64,000 nucleotides of DNA from Paenibacillus sp. UNC451MF (GCF_000686845.1 NZ_JMLS01000003.1:186001-250000), one strand, 5' to 3'; shown: positions 1 through 8,952, counted from the stretch's first letter. Notes: generated from the sequence alone by a model not told the origin. Numbers and translations: made by a program.

Positions 1-96
1 CTTCGTCATTTGGATCTTCCAGATGTATATAAATGGCTTAAGGATGATAGACGGCTGTCCGATGTTGAGCTTTTAATAAGCCATTCGGCAAGCTAA
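1..96 (+). CDS. 3' end of an unidentified protein gene
   Basis: The first 96 bases are an open frame (frame 1) ending in TAA at 94-96, giving the last 31 residues of a protein whose start lies outside the window. The tail is polar and charged and ends in SHSAS. It carries no motif I can assign. It is separated by only 20 bp, including a ribosome binding site, from the next gene, so it is probably part of the same operon as the RuBisCO-like cluster. That the frame is coding is inferred from its position and the absence of stops, not from recognisable homology. Confidence 0.5.
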   Translation, partial: LRHLDLPDVYKWLKDDRRLSDVELLISHSAS

Positions 97-116
97 GCGA
101 AAGGGAGGAAGTCTAT

Positions 117-794
117 ATGGCTACTGTAGTTGCAATATATACAGGACAAGGATTGGCGGAACGTATTCAACCGATATTTCGGGAAGAAATGCCGGGCAGC
201 CGATTAGTTAGTATTATCGATGACAGTATTATTGCTGATGTGATTCAGAATGGTAAGGTTGTCCCTTCGGTAAGGCGTAGGCTTGTGCAATATTATCGCC
301 ATGCTGAAGAGATTGGGGCAGATGTCATTCTTAATACTTGTTCATCGGTAGGAGAAGTAGCGGATTGGGCAAGACCTATGATCGATATTCCCATTATAAA
401 AATTGATGAAGCTATGGCTTCGCAGGCGACTTGGCAGTTTCATAACATAGGGGTATTAGCCACTCTGCCTACGACTTTGGACCCGACTAAACGGTTGCTG
501 CATAAAGAGGCCCAAAGGCAGAATCGTGTCGTTAATGTAGTAGATGCACTAGCCGAGGGGGCGTACCAAGCACTGGTAGCTGGACAGCCGGAGGAGCACG
601 ATCGCTTAATTCTTGAAGCTGCCAAATCGGTAGCACAGCATGTGGATGTCCTTGTGTTGGCACAAGGCTCGATGGTCAGGATGGAAGAAGCGCTGAAGCA
701 GGTTACAGGTCTTCCTGTTTATTCGAGTCCACGTTTAGGCGTAATGGCAGTTAGAACCGAGCTGGAACGATTGGGGAAGGTGGCCATACCGTGA
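117..794 (+). CDS. Aspartate/glutamate racemase-family protein
   Basis: A 225-residue protein of the Asp/Glu/hydantoin racemase fold, probably cytoplasmic. The first conserved cysteine is visible in NTCSS (C75), in the position that in this superfamily deprotonates the substrate. The second conserved cysteine region reads AQGSM (residues 182-186), so the usual partner cysteine appears absent. This points to a one-base isomerase, a decarboxylase-like enzyme or a non-amino-acid substrate rather than a true amino acid racemase (inference). The start ATG has AGGGAGG about 8 nt upstream. The stop overlaps the GTG start of the RuBisCO-like gene (GTGA, 791-794), so the two are probably translationally coupled. 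Family assignment is fairly safe; the substrate is unknown. Confidence 0.8.
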   Translation: MATVVAIYTGQGLAERIQPIFREEMPGSRLVSIIDDSIIADVIQNGKVVPSVRRRLVQYYRHAEEIGADVILNTCSSVGEVADWARPMIDIPIIKIDEAMASQATWQFHNIGVLATLPTTLDPTKRLLHKEAQRQNRVVNVVDALAEGAYQALVAGQPEEHDRLILEAAKSVAQHVDVLVLAQGSMVRMEEALKQVTGLPVYSSPRLGVMAVRTELERLGKVAIP

Positions 795-2044
795 ACGATC
801 AAGTCATCGCTACCTATTGGATAGAGACGGCCTTTACCTTGGACAAAGCCAGTGAAATCATTGTAAGCGAGCAATCCACCGGTACCTTTATGCCTTTGGC
901 CAATGAAACGGAGAGTCTGAAAGAGAGGCATCGCGCTCGGATTTTGTCTATACAACCGTTGGAGAGCTCGCCTTTCCCAGCACTACCTGGGGCTAAAGTT
1001 CCAGTTGGCAGCAAAGGCTTGTATCATCGCGGTATAGTTAAGATTGCTTTTCCATATGACAATATCGGTCCTTCCATCCCGAATTTGTTAGCTACTGTGG
1101 CAGGCAACTTGTATGAGTTGGAAGAATTGTCGGGGATACGACTGATTGATCTAGAACTTCCTTCATCATTTCGAGACAGGTATGAAGGGCCAAGATTCGG
1201 TATTGCGGGTACTAGAGAGCTTACAGGCGTATATGGGAGACCTGTTATCGGCACTATTATTAAACCGAATATCGGATTACCGACAGAGCAACTAAGAGAA
1301 ATCGTTCGAGAGTTAGCTTTGTCAGGAATCGATTTTATAAAAGATGATGAAGTCCATGGCAATCCGACTTATGCGCCGTTATCCGAGAGGGTCAAAGCTG
1401 CCATGGAGGAAATTGAACGCGCTGCGGATCGGACCGGCAAAAAAACCATGTATGCCTTTAACATTACGGATGATATCGATCAGATGCTTCGCCATCTGGA
1501 AACCGTTGTACAGTATGGGGGTAACTGCGTCATGGTGAGCATTAACAGTGTTGGTTTTGCAGGGGTAGCTCACTTACGGAAGCATGCTCCAGTGTGCATC
1601 CACGGACATCGTAACCAATGGGGGATGATGTCGCGCTACCCGTATCTGGGCATGTCATTTTCGGCATATCAAAAGCTGTGCCGGTTGAGCGGGGTGGATC
1701 ATCTTCATGTGAATGGACTTAACAATAAGTTTTATGAAGATAATGCTTCTGTCATCCAGGGTGTGCAGCAGTGCTTAACACCCATGTTTGAGGCGAACGA
1801 TACAGCACTCCCAGTATTATCATCAAAACAATGGGCTGGCTCCGCTCCTGAAACATATCGAGAAATGAAGACTGTTGATTTGATAAATATAGCCGGCGGA
1901 GGGATTCATGGACACCCAGGCGGATTTGGTGCCGGCTTCCGCAGCTTTGTTCAGGGCTGGGAAGCAACACTTGCCGGTATTCCATTGGAAGAATATGGAC
2001 GGACCCATTCGGAATTGAAGCAGGCATTGGATACATTAGGCTAA
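791..2044 (+). CDS. RuBisCO-like protein (form IV, non-carboxylating)
   Basis: A 417-residue member of the RuBisCO large-chain superfamily. Read against canonical RuBisCO landmarks it keeps the loop 1 lysine (K158 in TIIKPNIGL), the metal-binding KDDE (K184, D186, E187, equivalent to the carbamylated lysine and its two acids), HGHR (H273, R274), the histidine of DHLHVNG (H306), the loop 6 lysine (K313), the serine of VLSSKQW and the glycine-rich phosphate site AGGGIHGHPGG (368-378). The second loop 1 lysine is replaced by N160, so CO2 fixation is not expected. Some RuBisCO-like proteins act on 3-oxo-isoapionate 4-phosphate, with a DUF1537 kinase supplying the substrate, and the next gene is such a kinase. 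That role here is inference. The GTG start is set by the overlap with the upstream gene and a GGAAGG-type site. Confidence 0.93.
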   Translation: MNDQVIATYWIETAFTLDKASEIIVSEQSTGTFMPLANETESLKERHRARILSIQPLESSPFPALPGAKVPVGSKGLYHRGIVKIAFPYDNIGPSIPNLLATVAGNLYELEELSGIRLIDLELPSSFRDRYEGPRFGIAGTRELTGVYGRPVIGTIIKPNIGLPTEQLREIVRELALSGIDFIKDDEVHGNPTYAPLSERVKAAMEEIERAADRTGKKTMYAFNITDDIDQMLRHLETVVQYGGNCVMVSINSVGFAGVAHLRKHAPVCIHGHRNQWGMMSRYPYLGMSFSAYQKLCRLSGVDHLHVNGLNNKFYEDNASVIQGVQQCLTPMFEANDTALPVLSSKQWAGSAPETYREMKTVDLINIAGGGIHGHPGGFGAGFRSFVQGWEATLAGIPLEEYGRTHSELKQALDTLG

Positions 2045-2095
2045 TCTTAGCTAGTCTTAAGCAGCACAGGTCAGGGATGGAGGAGGGTAGCAAAA

Positions 2096-3445
2096 TTGCG
2101 AATCTGTTATTATGGAGACGATTTTACAGGTTCCACGGATGTCTTGGAAGCACTGACGACTGGTGGTCTGCGAGTGATTTTATTCATGAATATACCAGAG
2201 CTAACGTTATGGAATGAGAAGTTCGCCGAGTATGACGGCTTCGGGGTAGCCGGTGTGACCCGTACCTTGTCGACCGAGCAATTGGAGATGACTTTGAAGC
2301 CGGCATTGGCCGAGCTCCGTGCCTTCGGCGCGTCAATCACGCACTATAAAGTATGCTCGACCTTTGATTCTTCTCCTACGTCTGGAAGTATTGGAAAAGT
2401 TATCGACATCGCAAGGGAAGTGTTTACAGAGCAGCGTTATACTCCTGTTTTGGCGGGCTCACCTGTGTTAGGGCGCTATACGGTATTTGGAAATCACTTT
2501 GCAGCTGCGGGAGATGGGATCGTCAGGCTGGATCGCCATCCGAACCTATGCAAACATCCGATCACTCCGATGAATGAAGCGGATCTACGGTTTCATCTAA
2601 GCAAGCAAACTAATCAGTCTATCGGACTTATGAATGTAATGGATTTGGAGCAGCACGGTTCTCTACTGGAGGAGCGGTATGCTCAGGTACTGAGCCAAAA
2701 CTCGGATATTTTGCTGTTTGATGTGCTAACAGAAGAGCATCTTGGTAAAATCGGTGGTATTATATCACGCGAAAGCGAAGCGGCTCCATTATTTGTGGTC
2801 GGTTCTTCAGGAATTGAATACGCGCTTGTTGAGCATTGGAATAGAAAAGGCAGCATGAACCCCGACCCATTATCCAAACAAGCAGAAACTGTAGAGCAAC
2901 TTCTAGTTGTGTCAGGCAGCTGCTCACCGGTGACACACGAGCAAATCGAATGGGCGCTGCGACACGGCTATGAGGGGATTCGCATTCCTGCTGCTTATAT
3001 GCTGGATCGTTCGTCAGACAAGATCACTCTGCTATTAGAGCAGGCTGAGCTAATGCTAAAAGCAGGAAAAAGCGTCATCCTCTATACGGCAATGGGACCG
3101 AACGATGAATCCATTGATTTAGTGCAAAGTATATTAAAGGAACAAGGTCACGACAAAGCAATAAGCGGGCAAGTAATAGGTGGATGTTTAGGTGACTTAT
3201 CGAGAGAGCTTATAGCTTTAACTGGCTTAAAGCGGGTTGTTTTTGCAGGGGGAGACACCTCAGGCTTCGCTGTAAAGCAATTGAATATTTATGCTTTGGA
3301 AATGATCGCATCCACAGTTCCAGGCGGACCACTATGTAGAGCCTTCTCGGAAGATAAGCGAATTGACGGGCTGGAGCTTGTGCTTAAAGGCGGGCAAGTG
3401 GGTCCCGCTGACTTTTTTGAGAAGGTGCGAAGAGGATATGCTTAA
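2096..3445 (+). CDS. DUF1537 four-carbon acid-sugar kinase family protein
   Basis: A 449-residue ATP-dependent kinase of the family that includes the OtnK/DtnK/LtnK tetronate kinases and 3-oxo-isoapionate kinase. The N-terminal signature YYGDDFTGSTDVLEAL starts at residue 5. A central LVVSGSCSPVTHEQI segment and the C-terminal nucleotide loop FAGGDTSGFAVKQL are typical of the family. Translation starts at a TTG, supported by a GGAGGAGGG site 8 nt upstream and by the signature lying right at the N terminus. It follows the RuBisCO-like gene by 51 bp, and the pairing strongly suggests that the kinase product is the substrate of the RuBisCO-like protein (inference). A 106-bp gap follows, with a weak promoter-like TTGATA (3505-3510) and ATTACT (3529-3534). 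Confidence 0.9.
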   Translation: MRICYYGDDFTGSTDVLEALTTGGLRVILFMNIPELTLWNEKFAEYDGFGVAGVTRTLSTEQLEMTLKPALAELRAFGASITHYKVCSTFDSSPTSGSIGKVIDIAREVFTEQRYTPVLAGSPVLGRYTVFGNHFAAAGDGIVRLDRHPNLCKHPITPMNEADLRFHLSKQTNQSIGLMNVMDLEQHGSLLEERYAQVLSQNSDILLFDVLTEEHLGKIGGIISRESEAAPLFVVGSSGIEYALVEHWNRKGSMNPDPLSKQAETVEQLLVVSGSCSPVTHEQIEWALRHGYEGIRIPAAYMLDRSSDKITLLLEQAELMLKAGKSVILYTAMGPNDESIDLVQSILKEQGHDKAISGQVIGGCLGDLSRELIALTGLKRVVFAGGDTSGFAVKQLNIYALEMIASTVPGGPLCRAFSEDKRIDGLELVLKGGQVGPADFFEKVRRGYA

Positions 3446-3551
3446 ATGGGCAGCCAGAGAAAAGGTTGTTGCATGGAACAAAAGGAAATCGCTTTCAGGT
3501 TTAGTTGATAGTCTTAGTTTGTTTTCACATTACTGATACCAGGAGGACACT

Positions 3552-4718
3552 ATGAGCATCGTATTACGAGGCATTACTTGGGATCATACGCGCGGTTATC
3601 TCCCGATGGTAGCTACTTCGCAGAGGTTTGCGGAGCTGGTCCCGGAAGTGACCATTCTTTGGGAAAAACGATCTTTGCAGCAATTTGCCGACGCGCCAAT
3701 ACAAGCTTTGACGGATAAATACGATTTATTAGTTATAGATCACCCTTGGGCAGGCTACGCATCCGAGTCCGGTGTGCTGCTGTCATTGAATAAATATTTG
3801 CCGGATGATTATATGCAGAACCAAGCGACGAATTCCGTAGGCCACTCTCATCTCAGTTATAATTTCAACGGCAGTCAGACTGCTTTAGCGATAGATGCGG
3901 CCACCCCTGTTGCTTCCTGGCGATTCGACGTGTTGGAACGGGAAGAGGAGCAAGTGCCCGTTACCTGGGAGGAACTACTAAACCTTGCCCGAAAAAACCT
4001 AGTCATTTTTCCGGCTATTCCGATCGACAGCCTTATGAATTTTTATATGCTGTGCTTGGCCCATGGGGAAGAGCCGTTTGGCAGTGTCGAAACGGTGGTT
4101 TCGTATGATAGCGGGCAAGCGGCATTGGAATCTTTAAGAGGGCTTGCTTCTAACTGTCGTTCCGAAATTTTCCGTATGAATCCAATTGCCGTATATGAGC
4201 ATATGACTAAGTGGAATGATGTAGGCTATTGCCCGTTCGCCTACGGCTATTCTAACTATGCCAGATCAGGTTACAGCAGAATGCCGTTGACCTTCGGAGA
4301 TTTGGTAACTTACGGGGATTACGGTCCTCTGTGTTCAACACTTGGAGGAACGGGGCTCGCGGTCTCGGCAGCCTGCAAGCATAAGGAGCTAGCGGTGCGA
4401 TATGCGCAATACGTAGCGAGTGAGGAAATACAGCGTACGATGTATATGATGGTCGGAGGTCAGCCAGGCCACCGAAAAGCATGGATCGATGAAGAGGCGA
4501 ACCTTTGGACACAGTCTTACTTTAGCCAAACGCTTCCTGCCCTTGACAGAGCCTACGTAAGACCGCGTTATAACGGTTATTTGCATTTTCAGGATCAAGC
4601 TGGGAATCATGTCCAGGAATATATGATGCAGGGCGGAGATACCAGACGAATATGGGAGCTTATGAACCGGTTGTATCGTGAATCGTTGACCATTTCGAAA
4701 GAGAGGCGGTTAGGATGA
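3552..4718 (+). CDS. Leaderless ABC-type solute-binding-protein homologue, copy 1
   Basis: A 388-residue protein resembling family 1 extracellular carbohydrate-binding proteins. It begins at what would be the mature N terminus ([12 protein letters not shown]), has the domain-crossing [10 protein letters not shown] segment near the middle and a C-terminal lobe with YVASEEIQ and GGQPGH motifs. No signal peptide, lipobox or hydrophobic N-terminal segment is present, and an in-frame TGA at 3534-3536 rules out a missed upstream leader. The protein should therefore be cytoplasmic. The start has AGGAGG 5 nt upstream. Its stop overlaps the CoA-transferase start by 4 bp (ATGA), so it is an integral operon member. 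No permease or ATPase gene is nearby. A cytosolic ligand-binding or enzymatic role is inference. Confidence 0.75.
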   Translation: MSIVLRGITWDHTRGYLPMVATSQRFAELVPEVTILWEKRSLQQFADAPIQALTDKYDLLVIDHPWAGYASESGVLLSLNKYLPDDYMQNQATNSVGHSHLSYNFNGSQTALAIDAATPVASWRFDVLEREEEQVPVTWEELLNLARKNLVIFPAIPIDSLMNFYMLCLAHGEEPFGSVETVVSYDSGQAALESLRGLASNCRSEIFRMNPIAVYEHMTKWNDVGYCPFAYGYSNYARSGYSRMPLTFGDLVTYGDYGPLCSTLGGTGLAVSAACKHKELAVRYAQYVASEEIQRTMYMMVGGQPGHRKAWIDEEANLWTQSYFSQTLPALDRAYVRPRYNGYLHFQDQAGNHVQEYMMQGGDTRRIWELMNRLYRESLTISKERRLG

Positions 4719-5872
4719 CAACGACTTCCTCGTTCAAACCATTGGAAGGGCTGCTTGTGCTTGATTTTGCCCAGTTTTTGTCAGGACCTTCCGCTGCTTT
4801 GCGTTTAGCCGATCTCGGTGCAAGAGTAATCAAAGTGGAACGGCCGGATGGAGGCGATCTTTGCCGGCGGCTCTATGTCTCTAACCTGGAGCTGGATGGA
4901 GACAGCACTTTATTTCATTCTATTAACCGCAACAAAGAAAGTATCTCCGCTAATTTGAAAAATCCCGACGATTTAAAGCTGATACGTACATTAATCGAGA
5001 AAGCGGATGTCATGATACAAAATTTCCGCCCTGGGGTCATGGAAAGGATCGGTTTACACTATGAAGTGGTAAGAGAGTGGAATCCGCGTCTTATATATGG
5101 CGAGATTACTGGATATGGCAAAACGGGACCTTGGAGCAGCAAGCCGGGGCAGGATTTGCTTGTTCAATCGCTTTCTGGTCTGGCATGGTTGAACGGCGAC
5201 GCGAATCAGCCGCCTGTTCCGTTCGGGCTGTCCGTAGCCGACATGTTCGCAGGGGCTCATCTGGTCCAAGGCATTCTAGCTTGTTTAGTTCGGCGATCCG
5301 TTACGGGGAAAGGCGGACTTGTCGAGGTCAGCTTGCTGGAATCTATTCTCGATGTTCAGTTCGAGGTGTTAACGACCCATATGAACGATGGGGGTAAGCT
5401 TCCCGAGCGGAGTGCGGTGAACAATGCGAATGCGTATTTAGGTGCTCCCTATGGAATATACGAAACGGAAGACGGCTACATGGCTTTGGCAATGGGTTCG
5501 GTAGTACAGCTGGGTCAATTGCTGGAATGTGAGCAGCTTGAACCATTCAAGGATCCATCAAGCTGGTTTGCTTATCGGGACAACATCAAAGACATATTGA
5601 AAAACCATTTGATACACCGTCCGACAGCGTTCTGGATTTCCCGACTGGAACCGGCGGATTATTGGTGCGCTGATGTGCTGAACTGGAAACAGCTGCTGGA
5701 GCACGAAGCGTTCCGGCAGCTGAATATGACCCAACAGACAGTGAACGGCAGCGGGGCACAGCTTACGACCACGCGCTGCCCGATTCGTATTGACGGCAAT
5801 CTTCTGCTCTCTTCAGTAGGTGCCCCCAAAATCGGAGAGCATAACAGCAGAATCAAAGCGGAGGTGTTATAA
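4715..5872 (+). CDS. Class III CoA-transferase (CaiB/BaiF family)
   Basis: A 385-residue family III CoA-transferase, which moves CoA between carboxylic acids through an enzyme-bound aspartyl-CoA anhydride. The N-terminal [10 protein letters not shown] and [15 protein letters not shown] blocks, the NRNKESI block, [12 protein letters not shown] and [13 protein letters not shown] are all characteristic. The catalytic aspartate is D147 in the PGQDLLVQ motif. Length is close to the usual 380-430. It overlaps the upstream solute-binding homologue by 4 bp and is followed after 4 bp by a MaoC hydratase. This suggests that the pathway activates an acid as its CoA ester and then hydrates or dehydrates it. 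Donor and acceptor acids cannot be read from sequence. Confidence 0.92.
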   Translation: MTTTSSFKPLEGLLVLDFAQFLSGPSAALRLADLGARVIKVERPDGGDLCRRLYVSNLELDGDSTLFHSINRNKESISANLKNPDDLKLIRTLIEKADVMIQNFRPGVMERIGLHYEVVREWNPRLIYGEITGYGKTGPWSSKPGQDLLVQSLSGLAWLNGDANQPPVPFGLSVADMFAGAHLVQGILACLVRRSVTGKGGLVEVSLLESILDVQFEVLTTHMNDGGKLPERSAVNNANAYLGAPYGIYETEDGYMALAMGSVVQLGQLLECEQLEPFKDPSSWFAYRDNIKDILKNHLIHRPTAFWISRLEPADYWCADVLNWKQLLEHEAFRQLNMTQQTVNGSGAQLTTTRCPIRIDGNLLLSSVGAPKIGEHNSRIKAEVL

Positions 5873-5876
5873 GCGA

Positions 5877-6332
5877 ATGATTCGATCCCTGTTCTATGAA
5901 GAGTATGAGACCGGCACGGCAAGGGAGTCGTTCGGAAGAACGATAACCGAAACGGACATTGTCATGCACGCAGGACAAACAGGTGATTTTTATCCTCATC
6001 ATATGGATGCCGAATGGTGCAAGCAGCAGGATTTTGGTCAAAGAATTGCCCATGGGACACTTATTTTTAGTGTAGCGGTAGGTATGACGGCCTCAGAAGT
6101 GAATCCCGAAGCATTTTCGTACGGGTATGATCGTCTCCGATTTATTAAGCCGGTCTTTATAGGAGATACGATATGCGTGCGAGTGACCGTACATGAGAAG
6201 AAAGATCATCCGAGACGCAGCGAATTTGGGATCGTCAGCGAGCGGTGTGAGGCGTTTAACCAGCATGGGGATATGGTATTGGTATGCGATCATCTGCTGA
6301 TGGTTAAGAAGCGGGGAGGCACCGAAGCATGA
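5877..6332 (+). CDS. MaoC-family (R)-specific hydratase/dehydratase
   Basis: A 151-residue single hot-dog-fold protein. The hydratase motif is present: GDFYPHHMD (residues 36-44, with D37 and H42 as the likely catalytic pair) followed by IAHGTLIFS. Single-domain members hydrate trans-2-enoyl-CoA esters or act on CoA esters of branched acids such as mesaconyl-CoA. The ATG at 5877 is chosen because GGAGGTG lies about 11 nt upstream and the gene then starts 4 bp after the CoA-transferase stop; a longer in-frame extension would overlap that gene by about 50 bp. The last bases overlap the next gene by 4 bp. A CoA-transferase next to a hydratase implies a CoA-thioester step (inference). Confidence 0.9.
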   Translation: MIRSLFYEEYETGTARESFGRTITETDIVMHAGQTGDFYPHHMDAEWCKQQDFGQRIAHGTLIFSVAVGMTASEVNPEAFSYGYDRLRFIKPVFIGDTICVRVTVHEKKDHPRRSEFGIVSERCEAFNQHGDMVLVCDHLLMVKKRGGTEA

Positions 6333-7582
6333 ATTCGAATCGGTTGAGGCTCATCTCGCGTCAATTTGAAGGCTTTGAAGCCTCATTTGCCGTTCAGGCC
6401 GAACATTTTGAAAAGCTGACCGGTTGGCAGGTAGATCGAGAGTTTGAAGAAATTCATCGGCTCTATGATCGTATGGTTACCGGAGAGGAAGCCGCTTCAG
6501 GAACACATGACCTGTTTCTGTGTGTCACGGACTGGCTGCCTGAAGCCATTCAAAAAGGTCTTCTGCTTCCTCTTGACGAGTTGCTAAGCGAAGATCCGCC
6601 TGAAGGTTGGCCGGAAGCATGGGCTTCCAGCATGCAGGGGCTACAAACAGGCAAGGACGGCAGCATTTACGGTTTAGCCTACCACGACGGTCCGGAAATG
6701 TTTATCTATCGCGGCGATCTGTTCGATGATCCGTTGGAACAGGAGGATTTTGCGAAGCGATTTGGTTATCCTCTTCAAGTACCTGCAACATGGAGCCAAT
6801 TTATCGATATCGCACATTTTTTTACACGCCCGGATGCTGGGATGTACGGGGCGTTAACGGCTTCATTTCCTGATGGTCATAATAACGTATATGATTTTTT
6901 GATCCACCTATGGAGTCGAGGCGGGGATCTGCTGACCAAGGATTGGAAAGCGGCTTTTCACCAAACCGCCGGTCAAGAAGCCCTGCAATTTATGGTTGAT
7001 TTGATCCACAAGCATCAAGTTGTCCCTATTGAAGCTTTGGATATGGACAGCGTAAGGAGCGGGCACTACTTTGCGCAGGGCGGGATAGCGATGATGTGGA
7101 ACTGGGCCGGGTTCGCCGCCGTTGCAGAAATGCCGGGCATGTCTAAGATCGCGGGAAAAGTCCGTACAGGGCTTATTCCTCGAGGAGATGGACCGCAAGG
7201 CATTCATATGTCGTTGAACATCTATTGGGTGTTGGCAATAGCTGCAGGCAGTAAAAACAGGCATATGGCATATCAGTTTATAAAGGAAACCGCATCAGCG
7301 AAGATGGATAAAGCTACATCCTTGTGCGGCGGGAATGGGACGCGTCTGTCTACCTGGCGCGATCAGGAGGTAAGAAAGCAGTTTCCGTATTACGAGCATC
7401 TGGAGACCGTGCATCGGAATGTCAAAAGTCCGCTCCCGATTCCGGAGTATCCGGCCATTAATGAGGTATTGTCTCAAATGGTTGACGACGCAATGCGACT
7501 TCGGGCTCCGGTACAGGAGGCTTTAACTCATGCGGCAGAACAGGTGGATAACATTTTGGCTCGAGCAGGTTATTGCGGATGA
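6329..7582 (+). CDS. Leaderless ABC-type solute-binding-protein homologue, copy 2
   Basis: A 417-residue protein with the layout of family 1 carbohydrate-binding proteins: [13 protein letters not shown] near the start, [18 protein letters not shown], the [14 protein letters not shown] cross-over, and [10 protein letters not shown], a form of the GKAAMxxxW signature. It has no signal peptide or lipobox, and an in-frame TAA at 6305-6307 excludes a longer N terminus. It starts on the ATGA that ends the MaoC gene. It is clearly different in sequence from the first leaderless homologue in the same operon, so this is not a recent duplication. A cytoplasmic location follows from the sequence; the function is unknown. 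A transporter role would require non-classical export, for which I see no sign. Confidence 0.75.
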   Translation: MNSNRLRLISRQFEGFEASFAVQAEHFEKLTGWQVDREFEEIHRLYDRMVTGEEAASGTHDLFLCVTDWLPEAIQKGLLLPLDELLSEDPPEGWPEAWASSMQGLQTGKDGSIYGLAYHDGPEMFIYRGDLFDDPLEQEDFAKRFGYPLQVPATWSQFIDIAHFFTRPDAGMYGALTASFPDGHNNVYDFLIHLWSRGGDLLTKDWKAAFHQTAGQEALQFMVDLIHKHQVVPIEALDMDSVRSGHYFAQGGIAMMWNWAGFAAVAEMPGMSKIAGKVRTGLIPRGDGPQGIHMSLNIYWVLAIAAGSKNRHMAYQFIKETASAKMDKATSLCGGNGTRLSTWRDQEVRKQFPYYEHLETVHRNVKSPLPIPEYPAINEVLSQMVDDAMRLRAPVQEALTHAAEQVDNILARAGYCG

Positions 7583-7603
7583 CAAGAAATGGAGGCGGAT
7601 GAG

Positions 7604-8713
7604 ATGAAGTTGAATGACGGGACAGAAGGTCATTTAGACATAGAGTATAAGCCAAAACTGCCGACAGACTTGACTAGAGGGATTGGCATTGTAGGTGCTG
7701 GAGAAATTGTCGTTCAAGCCCATTTACCTGCTTATCAGATGGCCGGATTTCGTGTAGTAGGTATATACGATACGGATCGGCGCAAGTCGGAGACCGCAGT
7801 CCGCAATGTACCGGGAATGATCGTGTTTACGACGTTGGAAGAGCTCCTCCATCATCCTGAGGTGCAGATCGTGGACATTGCAGTGCCTGCCCAATTTCAA
7901 CCGGACATTGCCAAAAAAGCGGCTCGTCTCGGCAAGCATGTTCTTTGTCAAAAGCCCTTAGCGGAAAGCTATGCAGAAGCCCGGACTTTAGTTGATGTAT
8001 GCTCCTCTTCAGGCATCAAAGCAGCCGTCAATCAGCAGATGCGGTGGTCTCCAGGTATTCAGGCAAGCCATTCTATCGTGAAGCGGGGATGGCTCGGAGA
8101 GCCTCTTCAAGCTTCTATTCAAGTAAATGTCCGTACGCCATGGGAGAACTGGCCATGGCTAACTCAAATAGCTACTTTGGAGATCATGTACCACAGCATT
8201 CATTATTTGGATTCCGTCCGTTATGTGCTCGGTCTGCAGCCGGAATATGTATATGCGGACGGAGCCCGATTCCCTAATCAACCGTATCGGGGGGAAACCC
8301 GTACCATGATCCATCTTAAATTTCCAGGAGATGCGCGTGCGCTGATCCATGATAATCACAATAACGGAATGCCCCAAGACGATTGGTACGCGACATTTCG
8401 ATTTGAAGGGACGGAGGGGACGGTCAAAGGGACGAATGGCGCTTTATACAATTATCCTTCAGGTCGTGAAGACACGGTATCCTTGTACAGCAACCGATTG
8501 CAACGGGGCTGTATGTACACGCCACAGCTGGAAGGCAGATGGTTTCCTCATGCATTTATGGGAACAATGGGAGAATTGATGAGGGCCATTGAAGAAGACC
8601 GAGAGCCGGAAAATAGTATCAAAGATAATTTGATTACCCTACAAACGGTTTTTGCCGCGTACCGCTCCATGGCCGAAAACAGGCCGGTCTATTTGCAGGA
8701 AATCTTAGAATGA
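7604..8713 (+). CDS. Gfo/Idh/MocA-family oxidoreductase
   Basis: A 369-residue NAD(P)-dependent dehydrogenase of the glucose-fructose oxidoreductase/inositol dehydrogenase family. The Rossmann start IGIVGAGEIVVQAHLPAY lies at about residues 26-43. The conserved lysine motif reads LCQKPLAES instead of the usual EKP, and the C-terminal domain carries MYHSIHYLDSVRYVLG with the likely catalytic histidine. The ATG at 7604 is preferred over 7589 because GGAGG sits 8 nt upstream of the former. It is the last full-length gene of the RuBisCO-like operon, 21 bp after the second solute-binding homologue. It could oxidise a sugar, sugar lactone or cyclitol; the substrate cannot be told from sequence. Confidence 0.9.
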   Translation: MKLNDGTEGHLDIEYKPKLPTDLTRGIGIVGAGEIVVQAHLPAYQMAGFRVVGIYDTDRRKSETAVRNVPGMIVFTTLEELLHHPEVQIVDIAVPAQFQPDIAKKAARLGKHVLCQKPLAESYAEARTLVDVCSSSGIKAAVNQQMRWSPGIQASHSIVKRGWLGEPLQASIQVNVRTPWENWPWLTQIATLEIMYHSIHYLDSVRYVLGLQPEYVYADGARFPNQPYRGETRTMIHLKFPGDARALIHDNHNNGMPQDDWYATFRFEGTEGTVKGTNGALYNYPSGREDTVSLYSNRLQRGCMYTPQLEGRWFPHAFMGTMGELMRAIEEDREPENSIKDNLITLQTVFAAYRSMAENRPVYLQEILE

Positions 8714-8871
8714 ACTTGGAAGGAACCATATTATTAACTGTTAAAAGAAATAATCCCAGCATGCAAGGATTCGGTGTGCTCAATCGTTTGAAGGATGGGA
8801 CAAACATCAATAATTTAGTTTTACTGGATGTTAATATAGACGGGCCAAAAGACGACCTTTATCTAAATTAG
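8710..8871 (+). CDS. Possible 53-residue ORF at the end of the RuBisCO-like operon
   Basis: An open frame from ATG at 8710, overlapping the dehydrogenase stop by 4 bp (ATGA) as other genes in this operon do, to TAG at 8869-8871 inside the terminator loop. It would encode 53 residues beginning MNLEGTILLTVKRNN and ending DDLYLN. AGGAA lies about 9 nt upstream, which is only a modest ribosome binding site. The alternating hydrophobic pattern (NNLVLLDVNIDG) resembles a beta-helix or beta-sandwich fragment, so it may be the remnant of a larger degraded gene. I recognise no family. Coding status is uncertain. Confidence 0.35.
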   Translation: MNLEGTILLTVKRNNPSMQGFGVLNRLKDGTNINNLVLLDVNIDGPKDDLYLN

Positions 8872-8890
8872 ATTGGTCGTCTTTTGTTTT
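8847..8890 (+). terminator. Intrinsic terminator of the RuBisCO-like operon
   Basis: An 11-bp perfect stem, AAAAGACGACC (8847-8857) with GGTCGTCTTTT (8875-8885), followed by GTTTT. The loop itself holds the short palindrome ATCTAAATTAGAT. Its A/T-flanked stem can work in both directions, so it may also stop transcription from the converging glycosidase gene. Confidence 0.85.
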
Positions 8891-8952
8891 ATACTGATTC
8901 AATATGGAAATAAATGGATAATTCTATTAGGGCGCTATTAACTATATATCTT

